Assembly (NCBI GenBank): GCA_947168865.1
Contig: CAMVNN010000012.1
Span: 1 to 21,580, forward strand
Source: an uncultured Bacillota bacterium
GTDB taxonomy: Bacteria; Bacillota_I; Bacilli_A; RF39; UBA660
Direction of reading: 5' to 3'
Length of the DNA stretch: 21,580 bases
Part shown: positions 1-6,119 of the stretch, in pieces
Layout of the letters: each line of letters opens with the position of its first letter
Position numbering within the stretch: position 1 is the first letter of the stretch
The notes under the pieces: model-generated
Database searches by the model: none
What the model saw: only the letters and a program-made list of their open reading frames with translations
What the model was told of the DNA's origin: nothing
Position numbers and translations under genes: made by a program

Positions 1-575
1 ATATTAGGATAACTAGATATTACATTATTAATATCACTTTCAGTTATCTCTTTAGTATCTTTATATGTAACTAATTTCTCAATTTCTGGCTTGATTAAGT
101 CATTTTGATTATTTAATTTTTCTTTTATTAAATTAATATTTTTATAGTCTATATTATAATCTTTTAGTAGTTCTTTAATCATTTCATTGGAGTCTTTTTT
201 TAGATTAAACTCCAAAACTTTAGCTGTACTTTTAATTAATTTTGTTACTTTTTTTCTCTCATCTAATTTCTCAGTATTTGAGACAAAGATAGTTATATTT
301 TTTTTATTATAATCATTTAAATAATTTGTTAGTTTTTTTAATATATCATCATTTTCTGCCTTTTCTGATGTAAAAAAATAGGCATCTTCAATTATGATTA
401 AACGCCTTTCTCCAAATAGAGGCATAGATATTGCATCTAGTAAGATTTCATCAATTGTGTTTGTTTTGGCATTAAATTTAGAAATACTATATTCATCTAT
501 ATTGTTTGTTTTGATGATTTTATTGATTTCTTCATCTATTAAAAATTTTTCAAGACCATATAATAAATAGAGCAT
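1..575 (-). CDS. holA: DNA polymerase III delta subunit, N-terminal part (3' end cut by window edge)
   Basis: About 191 codons of a gene running off the left edge. The translation starts MLYLLYGLEKFLIDEEINKI, the usual opening of the clamp-loader delta subunit (YLLYG-x-E-x-FLI). A stretch giving DAISMPLFGERRLIII follows, which fits the AAA+-like first domain that reads out as F-G-x-R-R-L in this family. HolA opens the beta sliding clamp as part of the replicative clamp loader. The ATG at 573-575 is preceded by GGTGAG at a normal distance. An extended -10 promoter lies at 591-599. The C-terminal clamp-loader collar domain is outside the window. The assignment rests on the N-terminal motif and length available. 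Confidence 0.85.
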   Translation of the reverse strand, partial: MLYLLYGLEKFLIDEEINKIIKTNNIDEYSISKFNAKTNTIDEILLDAISMPLFGERRLIIIEDAYFFTSEKAENDDILKKLTNYLNDYNKKNITIFVSNTEKLDERKKVTKLIKSTAKVLEFNLKKDSNEMIKELLKDYNIDYKNINLIKEKLNNQNDLIKPEIEKLVTYKDTKEITESDINNVISSYPN

Positions 576-590
576 AATCTCACCTACCTA

Positions 591-599
591 ATTATATCA
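591..599 (-). promoter_or_regulatory. Extended -10 promoter for holA
   Basis: On the minus strand the sequence is TGATATAAT, a perfect -10 with the TGn extension, 15 bases before the holA start. No good -35 is present: the expected position falls in the preceding terminator. Confidence 0.6.
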
Positions 600-610
600 T
601 AATAGGCAAG

Positions 611-638
611 AAAAAACACGTACAATTTGTACGTGTTT
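611..638 (-). terminator. Intrinsic terminator after the 163-residue protein gene
   Basis: A 10-bp perfect stem (614-623 with 629-638) and a 5-nt loop, followed on the minus strand by a T-run at 611-616. It starts three bases after the stop codon of the gene at 641-1132. Confidence 0.85.
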
Positions 639-640
639 AA

Positions 641-1132
641 TTATCTAACTGCTGGTTCAGCTTCTGGTGCAGCAGGTGCTGCAGGAGCAGTTGGAGCTTT
701 TTTAAGAGATTTTGTTAAACTCTTTTGTAAAGCTTCATTATTTTCAGTTAATTCTTGATTCTTTTCAATTAAAGATTGATTTTCTAATGATAAACCACTA
801 ACAGTATCTGTTTCAAATTTTCTTTTTGAAATTCTACCATGTACCATTAATGCTATAAAACCACCGGCTAAACCTAAAAAGATATAAGCTGGAACTGATG
901 CAGCTGGATTACATTTAGCAAGTAATTCTTTATAGAATGCTAAGGCTTTATTTCCAACTTGAGTAGCAAATTGTCCAATATTTGTTAAATCAATGTTGTT
1001 GAAAGCATCTTTCATAGCAGCCCCAAAACCTGTTAATGCAACACCTAAACCAACACCTTTTGCTATTTGTCTAGCATTGTATCCTCTTCTTGATTTAGTA
1101 AATTTTGTATATGCAGTTTCTTGTTTTTTCAT
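641..1132 (-). CDS. Unknown small membrane protein with C-terminal coiled coil and Ala/Pro-rich tail
   Basis: 163 residues, no recognised family. The basic N-terminus (residues 1-24) leads into a Gly/Ala-rich hydrophobic stretch (about 24-42). A linker containing one Cys follows, then a clear membrane helix (about 80-99), a basic patch (HGRISKRK), a heptad-like charged region with repeated N/E/Q/L (about 108-145), and a tail made of Ala-Pro-Glu repeats. The likely layout is two membrane helices with a cytoplasmic coiled coil. It shares this layout with the protein at 1432-1896, although I see no clear sequence match. It is a single-gene transcript: consensus promoter at 1161-1188, GGGGG ribosome site before the ATG, terminator at 611-638. 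The strong promoter suggests high expression. Function unknown. Confidence 0.75.
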   Translation of the reverse strand: MKKQETAYTKFTKSRRGYNARQIAKGVGLGVALTGFGAAMKDAFNNIDLTNIGQFATQVGNKALAFYKELLAKCNPAASVPAYIFLGLAGGFIALMVHGRISKRKFETDTVSGLSLENQSLIEKNQELTENNEALQKSLTKSLKKAPTAPAAPAAPEAEPAVR

Positions 1133-1160
1133 TGTTATTTTTCCCCCTTAACTCGCGCTT

Positions 1161-1188
1161 ATTATAGCACAATTTTAAAATTTGTCAA
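1161..1188 (-). promoter_or_regulatory. Consensus sigma-A promoter for the 163-residue protein
   Basis: Minus strand: TTGACA at 1183-1188, a 16-bp spacer, TATAAT at 1161-1166, and a TGn extension immediately before the -10. Both hexamers are perfect. A GGGGG ribosome site (minus strand of 1143-1147) follows before the start at 1132. Confidence 0.85.
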
Positions 1189-1190
1189 TT

Positions 1191-1214
1191 TTAAAAGAAG
1201 GACTAATCCTTCTT
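1191..1214 (-). terminator. Probable terminator after the 74-residue protein gene
   Basis: An 8-bp perfect stem (1195-1202 with 1207-1214) whose loop contains the TAG stop of the upstream gene. Only a short T-run (four bases) follows on the minus strand, so termination may be partial. Confidence 0.55.
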
Positions 1215-1427
1215 ATTAAACAAAACTACTAATTTATCTATTAAATTAACATCATCGATTTCTTCCAATTGTTCATTATCAATAAGTCTTGCAAATTTAA
1301 ATGATTTATAATCAGGCATTTCAATTAATAGCATGTAGTAACTACCTTCATTCATTTTGGCTTGACTGATAACATAATCTTTATTGTCATCTAATGTTAA
1401 AACTGTTCCTACTTTAAATCCATTCAT
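1203..1427 (-). CDS. Unknown 74-residue protein
   Basis: A short acidic protein with alternating hydrophobic residues suggesting beta strands (for example KVGTVLTLDD, YYMLLIEMP and KLVVLFNKK). No signal peptide or membrane helix. It loosely resembles the small DUF1292/YrzB-like proteins of Firmicutes, but I cannot confirm that. It starts four bases after the stop of the upstream membrane protein gene (1432-1896), with GGGGA overlapping that region as ribosome site, so the two form an operon. A weak terminator overlaps its stop codon. The size and codon use look like a real gene. Confidence 0.65.
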   Translation of the reverse strand: MNGFKVGTVLTLDDNKDYVISQAKMNEGSYYMLLIEMPDYKSFKFARLIDNEQLEEIDDVNLIDKLVVLFNKKD

Positions 1428-1431
1428 ATTA

Positions 1432-1896
1432 TTAGTGTCCCCTTAATTTTCCTAATTCTTCTTTTATTTCATCATTTCTATCACGTATAGCTTCAGCACG
1501 TTTGTGATTATACCAAGCTCCAGCTCCAGCTATTAATGCTGTTGCTGCTACTGTAACATGTTCCATAATATTTTCACTTTTAATTGCATTCCATAATTCT
1601 GGTAAATTCTTGATGTTTGGAATAACTTTTTCTTGAACAAATGCTCTTGCTTCTTGAAGAAAAGCACCTAATCCTGGCAAGTTAGTAACGTTTCCAATTC
1701 CTTCAGTAGCAATTGGTTCAATTCCTTTTAATCCAAGATAAGTTGTTACCCCAGCTCCAACTAAAATTGCGCAGACAATTTCAGCAACTGAGTATTTTGC
1801 AATTTCTCCACGATAGTCACTTCTAATTACTTTTTTAATGTTTTTAGCAGCACTTTTATGTGTTCTAACAACACTAGAATCTGTATAATCAGGCAT
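1432..1896 (-). CDS. Unknown small two-helix membrane protein
   Basis: 154 residues from the ATG at 1894-1896, chosen because a strong GGAGG site (1905-1909) lies eight bases upstream. An upstream in-frame ATG (1918-1920) would put that site inside the gene. The N-terminus is soluble and basic (1-33). A hydrophobic helix follows at about 36-56. Next come a Gly/Leu-rich and helical linker, a second Ala-rich hydrophobic helix (about 112-128), and a charged helical tail of R, D, E and K. The topology parallels the 163-residue protein at 641-1132. No family recognised. Its own perfect promoter (1923-1952) suggests high expression. It is followed in the same operon by the 74-residue gene. Confidence 0.75.
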   Translation of the reverse strand: MPDYTDSSVVRTHKSAAKNIKKVIRSDYRGEIAKYSVAEIVCAILVGAGVTTYLGLKGIEPIATEGIGNVTNLPGLGAFLQEARAFVQEKVIPNIKNLPELWNAIKSENIMEHVTVAATALIAGAGAWYNHKRAEAIRDRNDEIKEELGKLRGH

Positions 1897-1922
1897 ATTT
1901 TTTTCCTCCGTATCTAGCAATA

Positions 1923-1952
1923 ATTATATCTCAATATTCTATTTTATGTCAA
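1923..1952 (-). promoter_or_regulatory. Consensus sigma-A promoter for the 154/74-residue gene pair
   Basis: Minus strand: TTGACA at 1947-1952, an 18-bp spacer, TATAAT at 1923-1928. Both hexamers are perfect. The -35 lies only six bases beyond the stop codon of the upstream gene (1959-2525), with no terminator between them, so read-through is possible. Confidence 0.85.
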
Positions 1953-1958
1953 GCTTTG

Positions 1959-2525
1959 CTATTTCTTGAAAATACTAAGTATTTTAGCAGTTTCATATAG
2001 TAAAACATTACTTTTATTTAAAGCAATATTTTTGCCACAAGCTTTACTTCCAATAGTCAAAGAAGCAATAAATGCAGTGATAAAAAGTGTCGTTATTAAA
2101 ATATCACTTCCTAAGTAATTTGATATTTTAAGTGCAACAGCAACACCTGCAGAACCAGAGATGATACCACAGATATCTCCTATTACATCATTGCAGAAAG
2201 ACGATACTTTATTGGCATTTTTAATCATTTTAATTGCTAAAGAAGCCCCTCTTACTTTTTGACTTGCCATTGAGTGAAACGGTGCTTCATTCGCACTCGC
2301 AACAGCAACTCCAATCATATCAAAGATTGCACCTATTAAAATAAACACTAAAATAAGGACAATTCCAAGGGCAATATTTACTCCTGGTAAGATTGTTTCT
2401 GATATAAATGAAAAACCAAAAGAAATAATAAATGAAAGTATTATTATAATAAAAATCCAAGATGAATTTTTATCTCTTTTTTTAGATTTATCTTCGGTTT
2501 TTAAAATTTGAATATATTTTTTCAT
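1959..2525 (-). CDS. oapA: Probable OLE-associated membrane protein OapA (CNNM/DUF21-like)
   Basis: 188 residues from the ATG at 2523-2525. AAGGAGAA lies just upstream, and the longer reading frame would run through a terminator. The N-terminus is basic (KSKKRDKN), followed by four predicted membrane segments at about 24-48, 52-78, 116-140 and 144-165. Between helices 2 and 3 sits a conserved-looking amphipathic stretch (FDMIGVAVASA, then EAPFHSMASQKVRGA, then FCNDVIGDICGIISG) that resembles the DUF21/CNNM magnesium-transporter fold, where small residues and an N-x-A-like turn line the membrane core. Known: OapA of Bacillus halodurans is a roughly 20-kDa membrane protein encoded right after the OLE RNA and binds it. 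Here the gene likewise follows a roughly 565-nt structured RNA. The identification is by topology, motif feel and position. A stand-alone DUF21-like protein is the alternative. Confidence 0.7.
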   Translation of the reverse strand: MKKYIQILKTEDKSKKRDKNSSWIFIIIILSFIISFGFSFISETILPGVNIALGIVLILVFILIGAIFDMIGVAVASANEAPFHSMASQKVRGASLAIKMIKNANKVSSFCNDVIGDICGIISGSAGVAVALKISNYLGSDILITTLFITAFIASLTIGSKACGKNIALNKSNVLLYETAKILSIFKK

Positions 2526-2540
2526 AGTTCTCCTTATATA

Positions 2541-2561
2541 ACAAAAAAAGAGCTGTGCTCT
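2541..2561 (-). terminator. Intrinsic terminator of the large non-coding RNA
   Basis: Minus strand: AGAGC, a 3-nt loop, GCTCT, then seven T residues. It sits between the structured RNA and the ribosome site of the membrane protein gene, so it ends the RNA and allows only read-through into oapA. Confidence 0.8.
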
Positions 2562-3109
2562 AAATTTGAAAAATAATGGCTTATACAAAGTAAACTTTGC
2601 GACTTAGGTCAAGTAGAATTTCTCTAAATCTTACTCTCAGTTACCTAAAGAGCGGTTCCCCTTTAAAAGATTTAATATAGCGTTTCCGTCTATATGACTT
2701 GATTGCCACTTAGTTCGCACTGCAATCCTTAAGTATATACATTCTAGGAGTTTTCCTCACCATTTAATTGCTACTTATTCTTTTTTGCAAATATTGTTTC
2801 AAACTAGTAGATTAAAGTTATGCGGCCACACAACCTTAAAATATTGTAATTATTCCCAACATCCACTCAAGACAAGCTACACTACTCGTAACTAGACGCC
2901 ACATAGTAGGTTTATCTAATAAATAGATCTCAGAATAATTGGTACTTGCTCATATGCCATTATGAGAGCCCAACTATTCATTCCTTTCAGCAATCACCCC
3001 AAACTGGGCGTATGAAGCAAAAACCAAAAGGTGAAATGTATGCTCTTCAACGGATTTTTAGCCCCGTCTCCATAACAATTATAATGACTAGAATAATGCG
3101 CCACTAACG
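2543..3109 (-). ncRNA. ole: Large structured non-coding RNA, probable OLE RNA
   Basis: A stretch of about 565 nt without a credible reading frame, bounded by a perfect promoter and a terminator. By hand count it is about 36% GC, which looks higher than its surroundings. The 5' end (3100-3106) pairs over 7 bp with the 3' end (2574-2580), closing the whole domain. Inside are many helices: 8 bp between 2933-2940 and 2848-2855; an 11-bp hairpin at 2812-2839; a 6-bp hairpin at 2949-2966; UCACC/GGUGA at 3030-3034 with 2994-2998; a GAUUGC/GCAAUC stem at 2701-2727; a hairpin capped by a GAAA tetraloop at 2675-2695; and one capped by GUAA at 2634-2652. Known: OLE RNAs are about 600 nt, lie directly upstream of oapA and bind membranes through OapA. 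Size, architecture and neighbour fit; I cannot align to the OLE consensus from memory, so the family name is an inference. Confidence 0.72.
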
Positions 3110-3115
3110 AGGTTG

Positions 3116-3144
3116 ATTATAGCAAAAAATGCCATTTCTGTCAA
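3116..3144 (-). promoter_or_regulatory. Perfect consensus sigma-A promoter of the large RNA
   Basis: Minus strand: TTGACA at 3139-3144, exactly 17 bp, TATAAT at 3116-3121, plus a TGn extension before the -10. It is the best promoter in the window. The predicted start is near 3109, three bases before the helix that closes the RNA. Confidence 0.92.
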
Positions 3145-3193
3145 ATTGACTAAAAAAAGCATTATTTTTATTAAAATTTGTTTTAAAATAAGT

Positions 3194-3199
3194 TATAAT
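3194..3199 (+). promoter_or_regulatory. -10 element of the PASTA protein gene
   Basis: A perfect TATAAT 15 bases before the ATG at 3215. The -35 (TTAAAA at 3171-3176, 17-bp spacing) is poor. It is divergent from the strong promoter of the large RNA; the two -35 regions are about 26 bp apart. Confidence 0.5.
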
Positions 3200-3214
3200 G
3201 TAATTGGTGATGCT

Positions 3215-4939
3215 ATGAAGAAAAAGAAAACTAACTATAATTTGATAATTTCAATAATTGTACTAGTCCTAGTGCTAGCATTTTCAATATATATCATTTT
3301 GTTTAAAAGAAATGTTGCTAATTTTAAATTATTGGTTTTAGATATAGGGCTTTTAATGGTTATATCAATCATAAATATTGTTAATCAAATAAGTAAAAAG
3401 AAAGAATTGGCATTGATTAGTTCAATAATGGTTATTATCTTTGGTATTTGTACGTTTTTTGTTATAAAAACACCTAGTACACAGGCAAAGAATGAAACTG
3501 AATTAGTGCCTAACTTTGTTGGCCAAAATATAAGTGAAGCAATTACTTGGGGAATTGATAATAATATTGAAATTACCCAAAATTATGAATATAGTGATAC
3601 TGTTTTAGAAAATATCATTTTTGCTCAAGATGTATTAGCTAATAGTAAATTAGATTCAATTTCGAAAATTGCTTTAACTATATCTGGTGGTTATAACTAT
3701 GATAAACTTGTTATTTTACAGTCATTTGTTGGTCAAGACATAGATCTTTTCTTAGAAGAAATGAAGTCTTTACATTTAAATAACGTTAAAATTAGTTATG
3801 AAACTAGTAATTATAATGCTCGTAATACGATTATCACTCAAAGTAAAAATGGTGAAGTTAGAAGAAATGATGAAATTAAAATTACAGTTTCATTAGGTAA
3901 AAAATCAGATTTAACTGAGCTTAGTATGCCTAATTTAATTGGAGAAACACTATTTAATGCTAAACTCTTACTTGATCAAGATGCAATTAACTATGAGTTA
4001 AAATATGAATTTAGTAATCAAGATAAAGATATTGTAATTAATCAATCAATTGCTGAAGGAGAAATTGTTAAACCATTTAGTACAAAGGTTCTTATAACTG
4101 TATCTAAAGGAGAAAAGATAATAGTTCCAGATTTACTCTCAATGTCAGTTGCTGATATTGTTAAATGGATTAATGACAATAAACTTAAAATATCTCTTAG
4201 TGATACTTATGATAGTAATATTGAAGTAGGCAAAGTTGTAAGTGCTAATTACAAAGAAAACGATGAGATATCTGAAGGGACACTCATTAAAATTACTACT
4301 TCTAAAGGGGCTTTAAAAATGCCATCATTTAAAACTTTAGCTGAGTTCCGTACTTGGGCAAATAATTATAATATTAAATATGAAGAAGAATATGAATTTA
4401 ATAATAGTGTTCCAAAAGGAAATATCATTAAATTCTCACTTGAAACAAATGATTTAATTGATGTAGATGATCCTATAGTAGTTACTATTTCTAGTGGTAA
4501 ATCAATAACAATACCTAATTTTGTTGGTAAGACAAAGTCTGAAATAAGTTCAACATGTTCTAACTTGGGCTTAAATTGTAGCTTTACTTATGGTTCTTAC
4601 TCTACTACACCGAAAGATACTGCTATTGCCCAAAATAAAAAAGCTGGTTCTAGTGTTATAAGTGGAACATCTGTTTTAATAACTTTGAGCAAAGGAAGTG
4701 CTAAAACATTTACAGTTGAATTATATGAGTCATTATTAACATTTGGTAATGCAGATGCTTCAATTAAATCATTAAAAGGATATTTTGCAAATAATTATCC
4801 TGGGGTAACATTTAACTTCTCAACTAAAAAAACTAATGTGTATCCAAATTCTGGTTACATTCATGAGGATAGTCCAGTTAAAGATGGAACTAAAGTTACT
4901 CAAGGAAAATCATATAGTGTTATTATCACAACAAAATAA
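3215..4939 (+). CDS. Membrane protein with six or seven PASTA repeats and no kinase domain
   Basis: 574 residues from the ATG at 3215, chosen because GGTGA lies just upstream and the basic MKKKK leads straight into a membrane helix. Three membrane segments lie at about 9-30, 36-57 and 65-85. An extracellular chain of repeats of about 65 residues begins near residue 94. Each repeat has the PASTA pattern: a V/M/I-P-N/D-F/L-V/I-G opening, a helix, and an ending I-x-V-S-x-G. Openings visible include VPNFVGQ, MPNLIGE, VPDLLSM, MPSFKT and IPNFVGK. The last repeat (about 494-574) is degenerate. PASTA domains bind muropeptides or lipid II in PrkC/StkP kinases and some PBPs. Here neither a kinase nor a transpeptidase domain is present, so the protein may be a wall sensor, scaffold or decoy. 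A bidirectional terminator follows. Confidence 0.88.
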   Translation: MKKKKTNYNLIISIIVLVLVLAFSIYIILFKRNVANFKLLVLDIGLLMVISIINIVNQISKKKELALISSIMVIIFGICTFFVIKTPSTQAKNETELVPNFVGQNISEAITWGIDNNIEITQNYEYSDTVLENIIFAQDVLANSKLDSISKIALTISGGYNYDKLVILQSFVGQDIDLFLEEMKSLHLNNVKISYETSNYNARNTIITQSKNGEVRRNDEIKITVSLGKKSDLTELSMPNLIGETLFNAKLLLDQDAINYELKYEFSNQDKDIVINQSIAEGEIVKPFSTKVLITVSKGEKIIVPDLLSMSVADIVKWINDNKLKISLSDTYDSNIEVGKVVSANYKENDEISEGTLIKITTSKGALKMPSFKTLAEFRTWANNYNIKYEEEYEFNNSVPKGNIIKFSLETNDLIDVDDPIVVTISSGKSITIPNFVGKTKSEISSTCSNLGLNCSFTYGSYSTTPKDTAIAQNKKAGSSVISGTSVLITLSKGSAKTFTVELYESLLTFGNADASIKSLKGYFANNYPGVTFNFSTKKTNVYPNSGYIHEDSPVKDGTKVTQGKSYSVIITTK

Positions 4940-4961
4940 AAAGAGCTAATGCTCTTTTTTT
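4938..4961. terminator. Bidirectional intrinsic terminator between the PASTA gene and uppP
   Basis: A 9-bp stem (4938-4946 with 4951-4959) with loop TAAT. It has T-runs on both strands and sits between two converging genes, so it serves both. Confidence 0.85.
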
Positions 4962-5772
4962 AAATGCCTAATAACATTAAAATGAGAATTATAATTCCAA
5001 GTCCAATTCTATAATAACCAAATACTTTAAAATCATGCTTTTTAATATAATTAATCAAAAACTTAATTACTAGTAAAGATGTTACAAATGCAACAATCAT
5101 ACCAACTCCTAAAGCTATTAACTCTTCTGATTGAAAATTAAATCCAAATTTCATTATTTTTAAAAGACTTGCACCTAACATTACAGGAACTGCCATAAAG
5201 AAAGTAAATTCAGCAGCTATAGTTCTAGAAACACCTAATATTAATGCTCCAACTATTGTTGCTCCTGATCTAGAAACACCTGGGAATATTGCAGCTAATA
5301 ATTGAGCAATTCCGATTAAGAAAGCTGTACTAAAAGTTATTTCAGAAATGCTATTCACTTTTATTTGAGGTTTCTTTGTTTCAACTACAATAAATATGAT
5401 TCCTACTATTATTAGGGCTAGTGCAATTGGAATTGGTTTATAAAATAAACTTTCGAAAAATTCATCGAATAATACTCCAACAATAGCTGCTGGAATACAT
5501 GCAACAACAATCTTAATCCACATCATAAGGGTATCTTTTTTTATAAAATATTTTTCTTTAGTAGTAAATGGCCATAATTTTTTAAAATAAAGCACTACTA
5601 CAGCTAAAATTGCCCCAAATTGAATAACTACTCTAAACATGTTTATAAAGTCTTCTGAATAGCTAAAATTCAAAAATTTCTCAAATATTATCAAATGTCC
5701 TGTACTACTTATTGGTAACCATTCTGTTATTCCTTCAATAATTCCATATAAAATTACTTTTATTATTTCCAT
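4960..5772 (-). CDS. uppP: Undecaprenyl-diphosphatase UppP (BacA family)
   Basis: 270 residues, the usual family length. This integral membrane phosphatase converts undecaprenyl diphosphate to the monophosphate, recycling the lipid carrier for peptidoglycan and other wall polymers; it can give bacitracin resistance. The active-site motifs are present: EGITEWLPISSTGH near residues 14-27 and PGVSRSGATI near 165-175. About eight hydrophobic helices span the rest. The ATG is at 5770-5772. The promoter at 5796-5824 overlaps the end of the upstream ylmC gene, so uppP may also be read through from ylmC. Its transcript ends at the shared terminator 4938-4961. The assignment is secure. Confidence 0.96.
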   Translation of the reverse strand: MEIIKVILYGIIEGITEWLPISSTGHLIIFEKFLNFSYSEDFINMFRVVIQFGAILAVVVLYFKKLWPFTTKEKYFIKKDTLMMWIKIVVACIPAAIVGVLFDEFFESLFYKPIPIALALIIVGIIFIVVETKKPQIKVNSISEITFSTAFLIGIAQLLAAIFPGVSRSGATIVGALILGVSRTIAAEFTFFMAVPVMLGASLLKIMKFGFNFQSEELIALGVGMIVAFVTSLLVIKFLINYIKKHDFKVFGYYRIGLGIIILILMLLGI

Positions 5773-5795
5773 AAACTCACGACCTTCACTAGAAG

Positions 5796-5824
5796 ATTAT
5801 AACATTTAAAATAACCTATATCAA
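5796..5824 (-). promoter_or_regulatory. Sigma-A promoter for uppP
   Basis: Minus strand: TTGATA at 5819-5824, 17-bp spacer, TATAAT at 5796-5801 with TGn extension. It overlaps the last codons of the ylmC-like gene. Confidence 0.75.
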
Positions 5825-6043
5825 TAGTTTTACTAAAATTACATCCTCACCTATTTTTTCGATTTGAGTCCAATTAATTTCGATGTCTTCTTTATTAGTA
5901 AATACTTTCATTCCTTTTGTTTGTTCAACAATTATACTATTCATTTTACCTTCATTATTGATAATTACATCAATAATATTACCTACCTTTTTGCCATCTT
6001 TGATATTAATAACATCTTTGTTTTGAAGTTCTGATAATCTCAT
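5816..6043 (-). CDS. ylmC: YlmC/YmxH-family PRC-barrel protein
   Basis: 75 residues starting MRLSELQNKDVINIKDGKKV. The start ATG at 6041-6043 is chosen because the earlier in-frame ATG is part of the GGTGAT ribosome site. It reads as one PRC-barrel: SELQ-x-KDVI, DGKKVGNI, INNEGKMNSIIV, and the terminal IGEDVILVKL that is nearly identical to the Bacillus YlmC/YmxH ending. The family is small, soluble and linked to sporulation or cell-wall loci, with no firm biochemical role. In Bacillus subtilis ylmC lies just downstream of sigG. Here it is also downstream of sigG on the same strand, but a two-gene block in the opposite orientation (gpsA and an unknown gene) lies between. Family assignment is firm; function is not. 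Confidence 0.88.
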   Translation of the reverse strand: MRLSELQNKDVINIKDGKKVGNIIDVIINNEGKMNSIIVEQTKGMKVFTNKEDIEINWTQIEKIGEDVILVKLLI

Positions 6044-6119
6044 AAATATCACCATTTAAATATATGAAAAAAAAGTTTAATTAATTCTAAAAAAATGTTA
6101 TCATATTAATGGTGATAAA

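Noticed and set aside
2526..2588. Longer start of the 188-residue protein (21 extra residues)
   Set aside because: The extension runs through the RNA's terminator and its start lacks a ribosome site; the ATG at 2523-2525 has a good AAGGAGAA.
2740..2765. GAGGAAAACTCC on the minus strand as RNase P RNA conserved region I
   Set aside because: It resembles GAGGAAAGUCC but lies about 350 nt into the transcript instead of near the 5' end, and the other conserved RNase P regions are not visible. It also forms a simple local hairpin.
2543..3109. Large RNA as tmRNA (ssrA)
   Set aside because: The 5' part has a GGAGACGGGG run that recalls tmRNA ends, but there is no tRNA-like 3' end with T-arm and CCA, and no tag-peptide frame ending in LAA-like residues.
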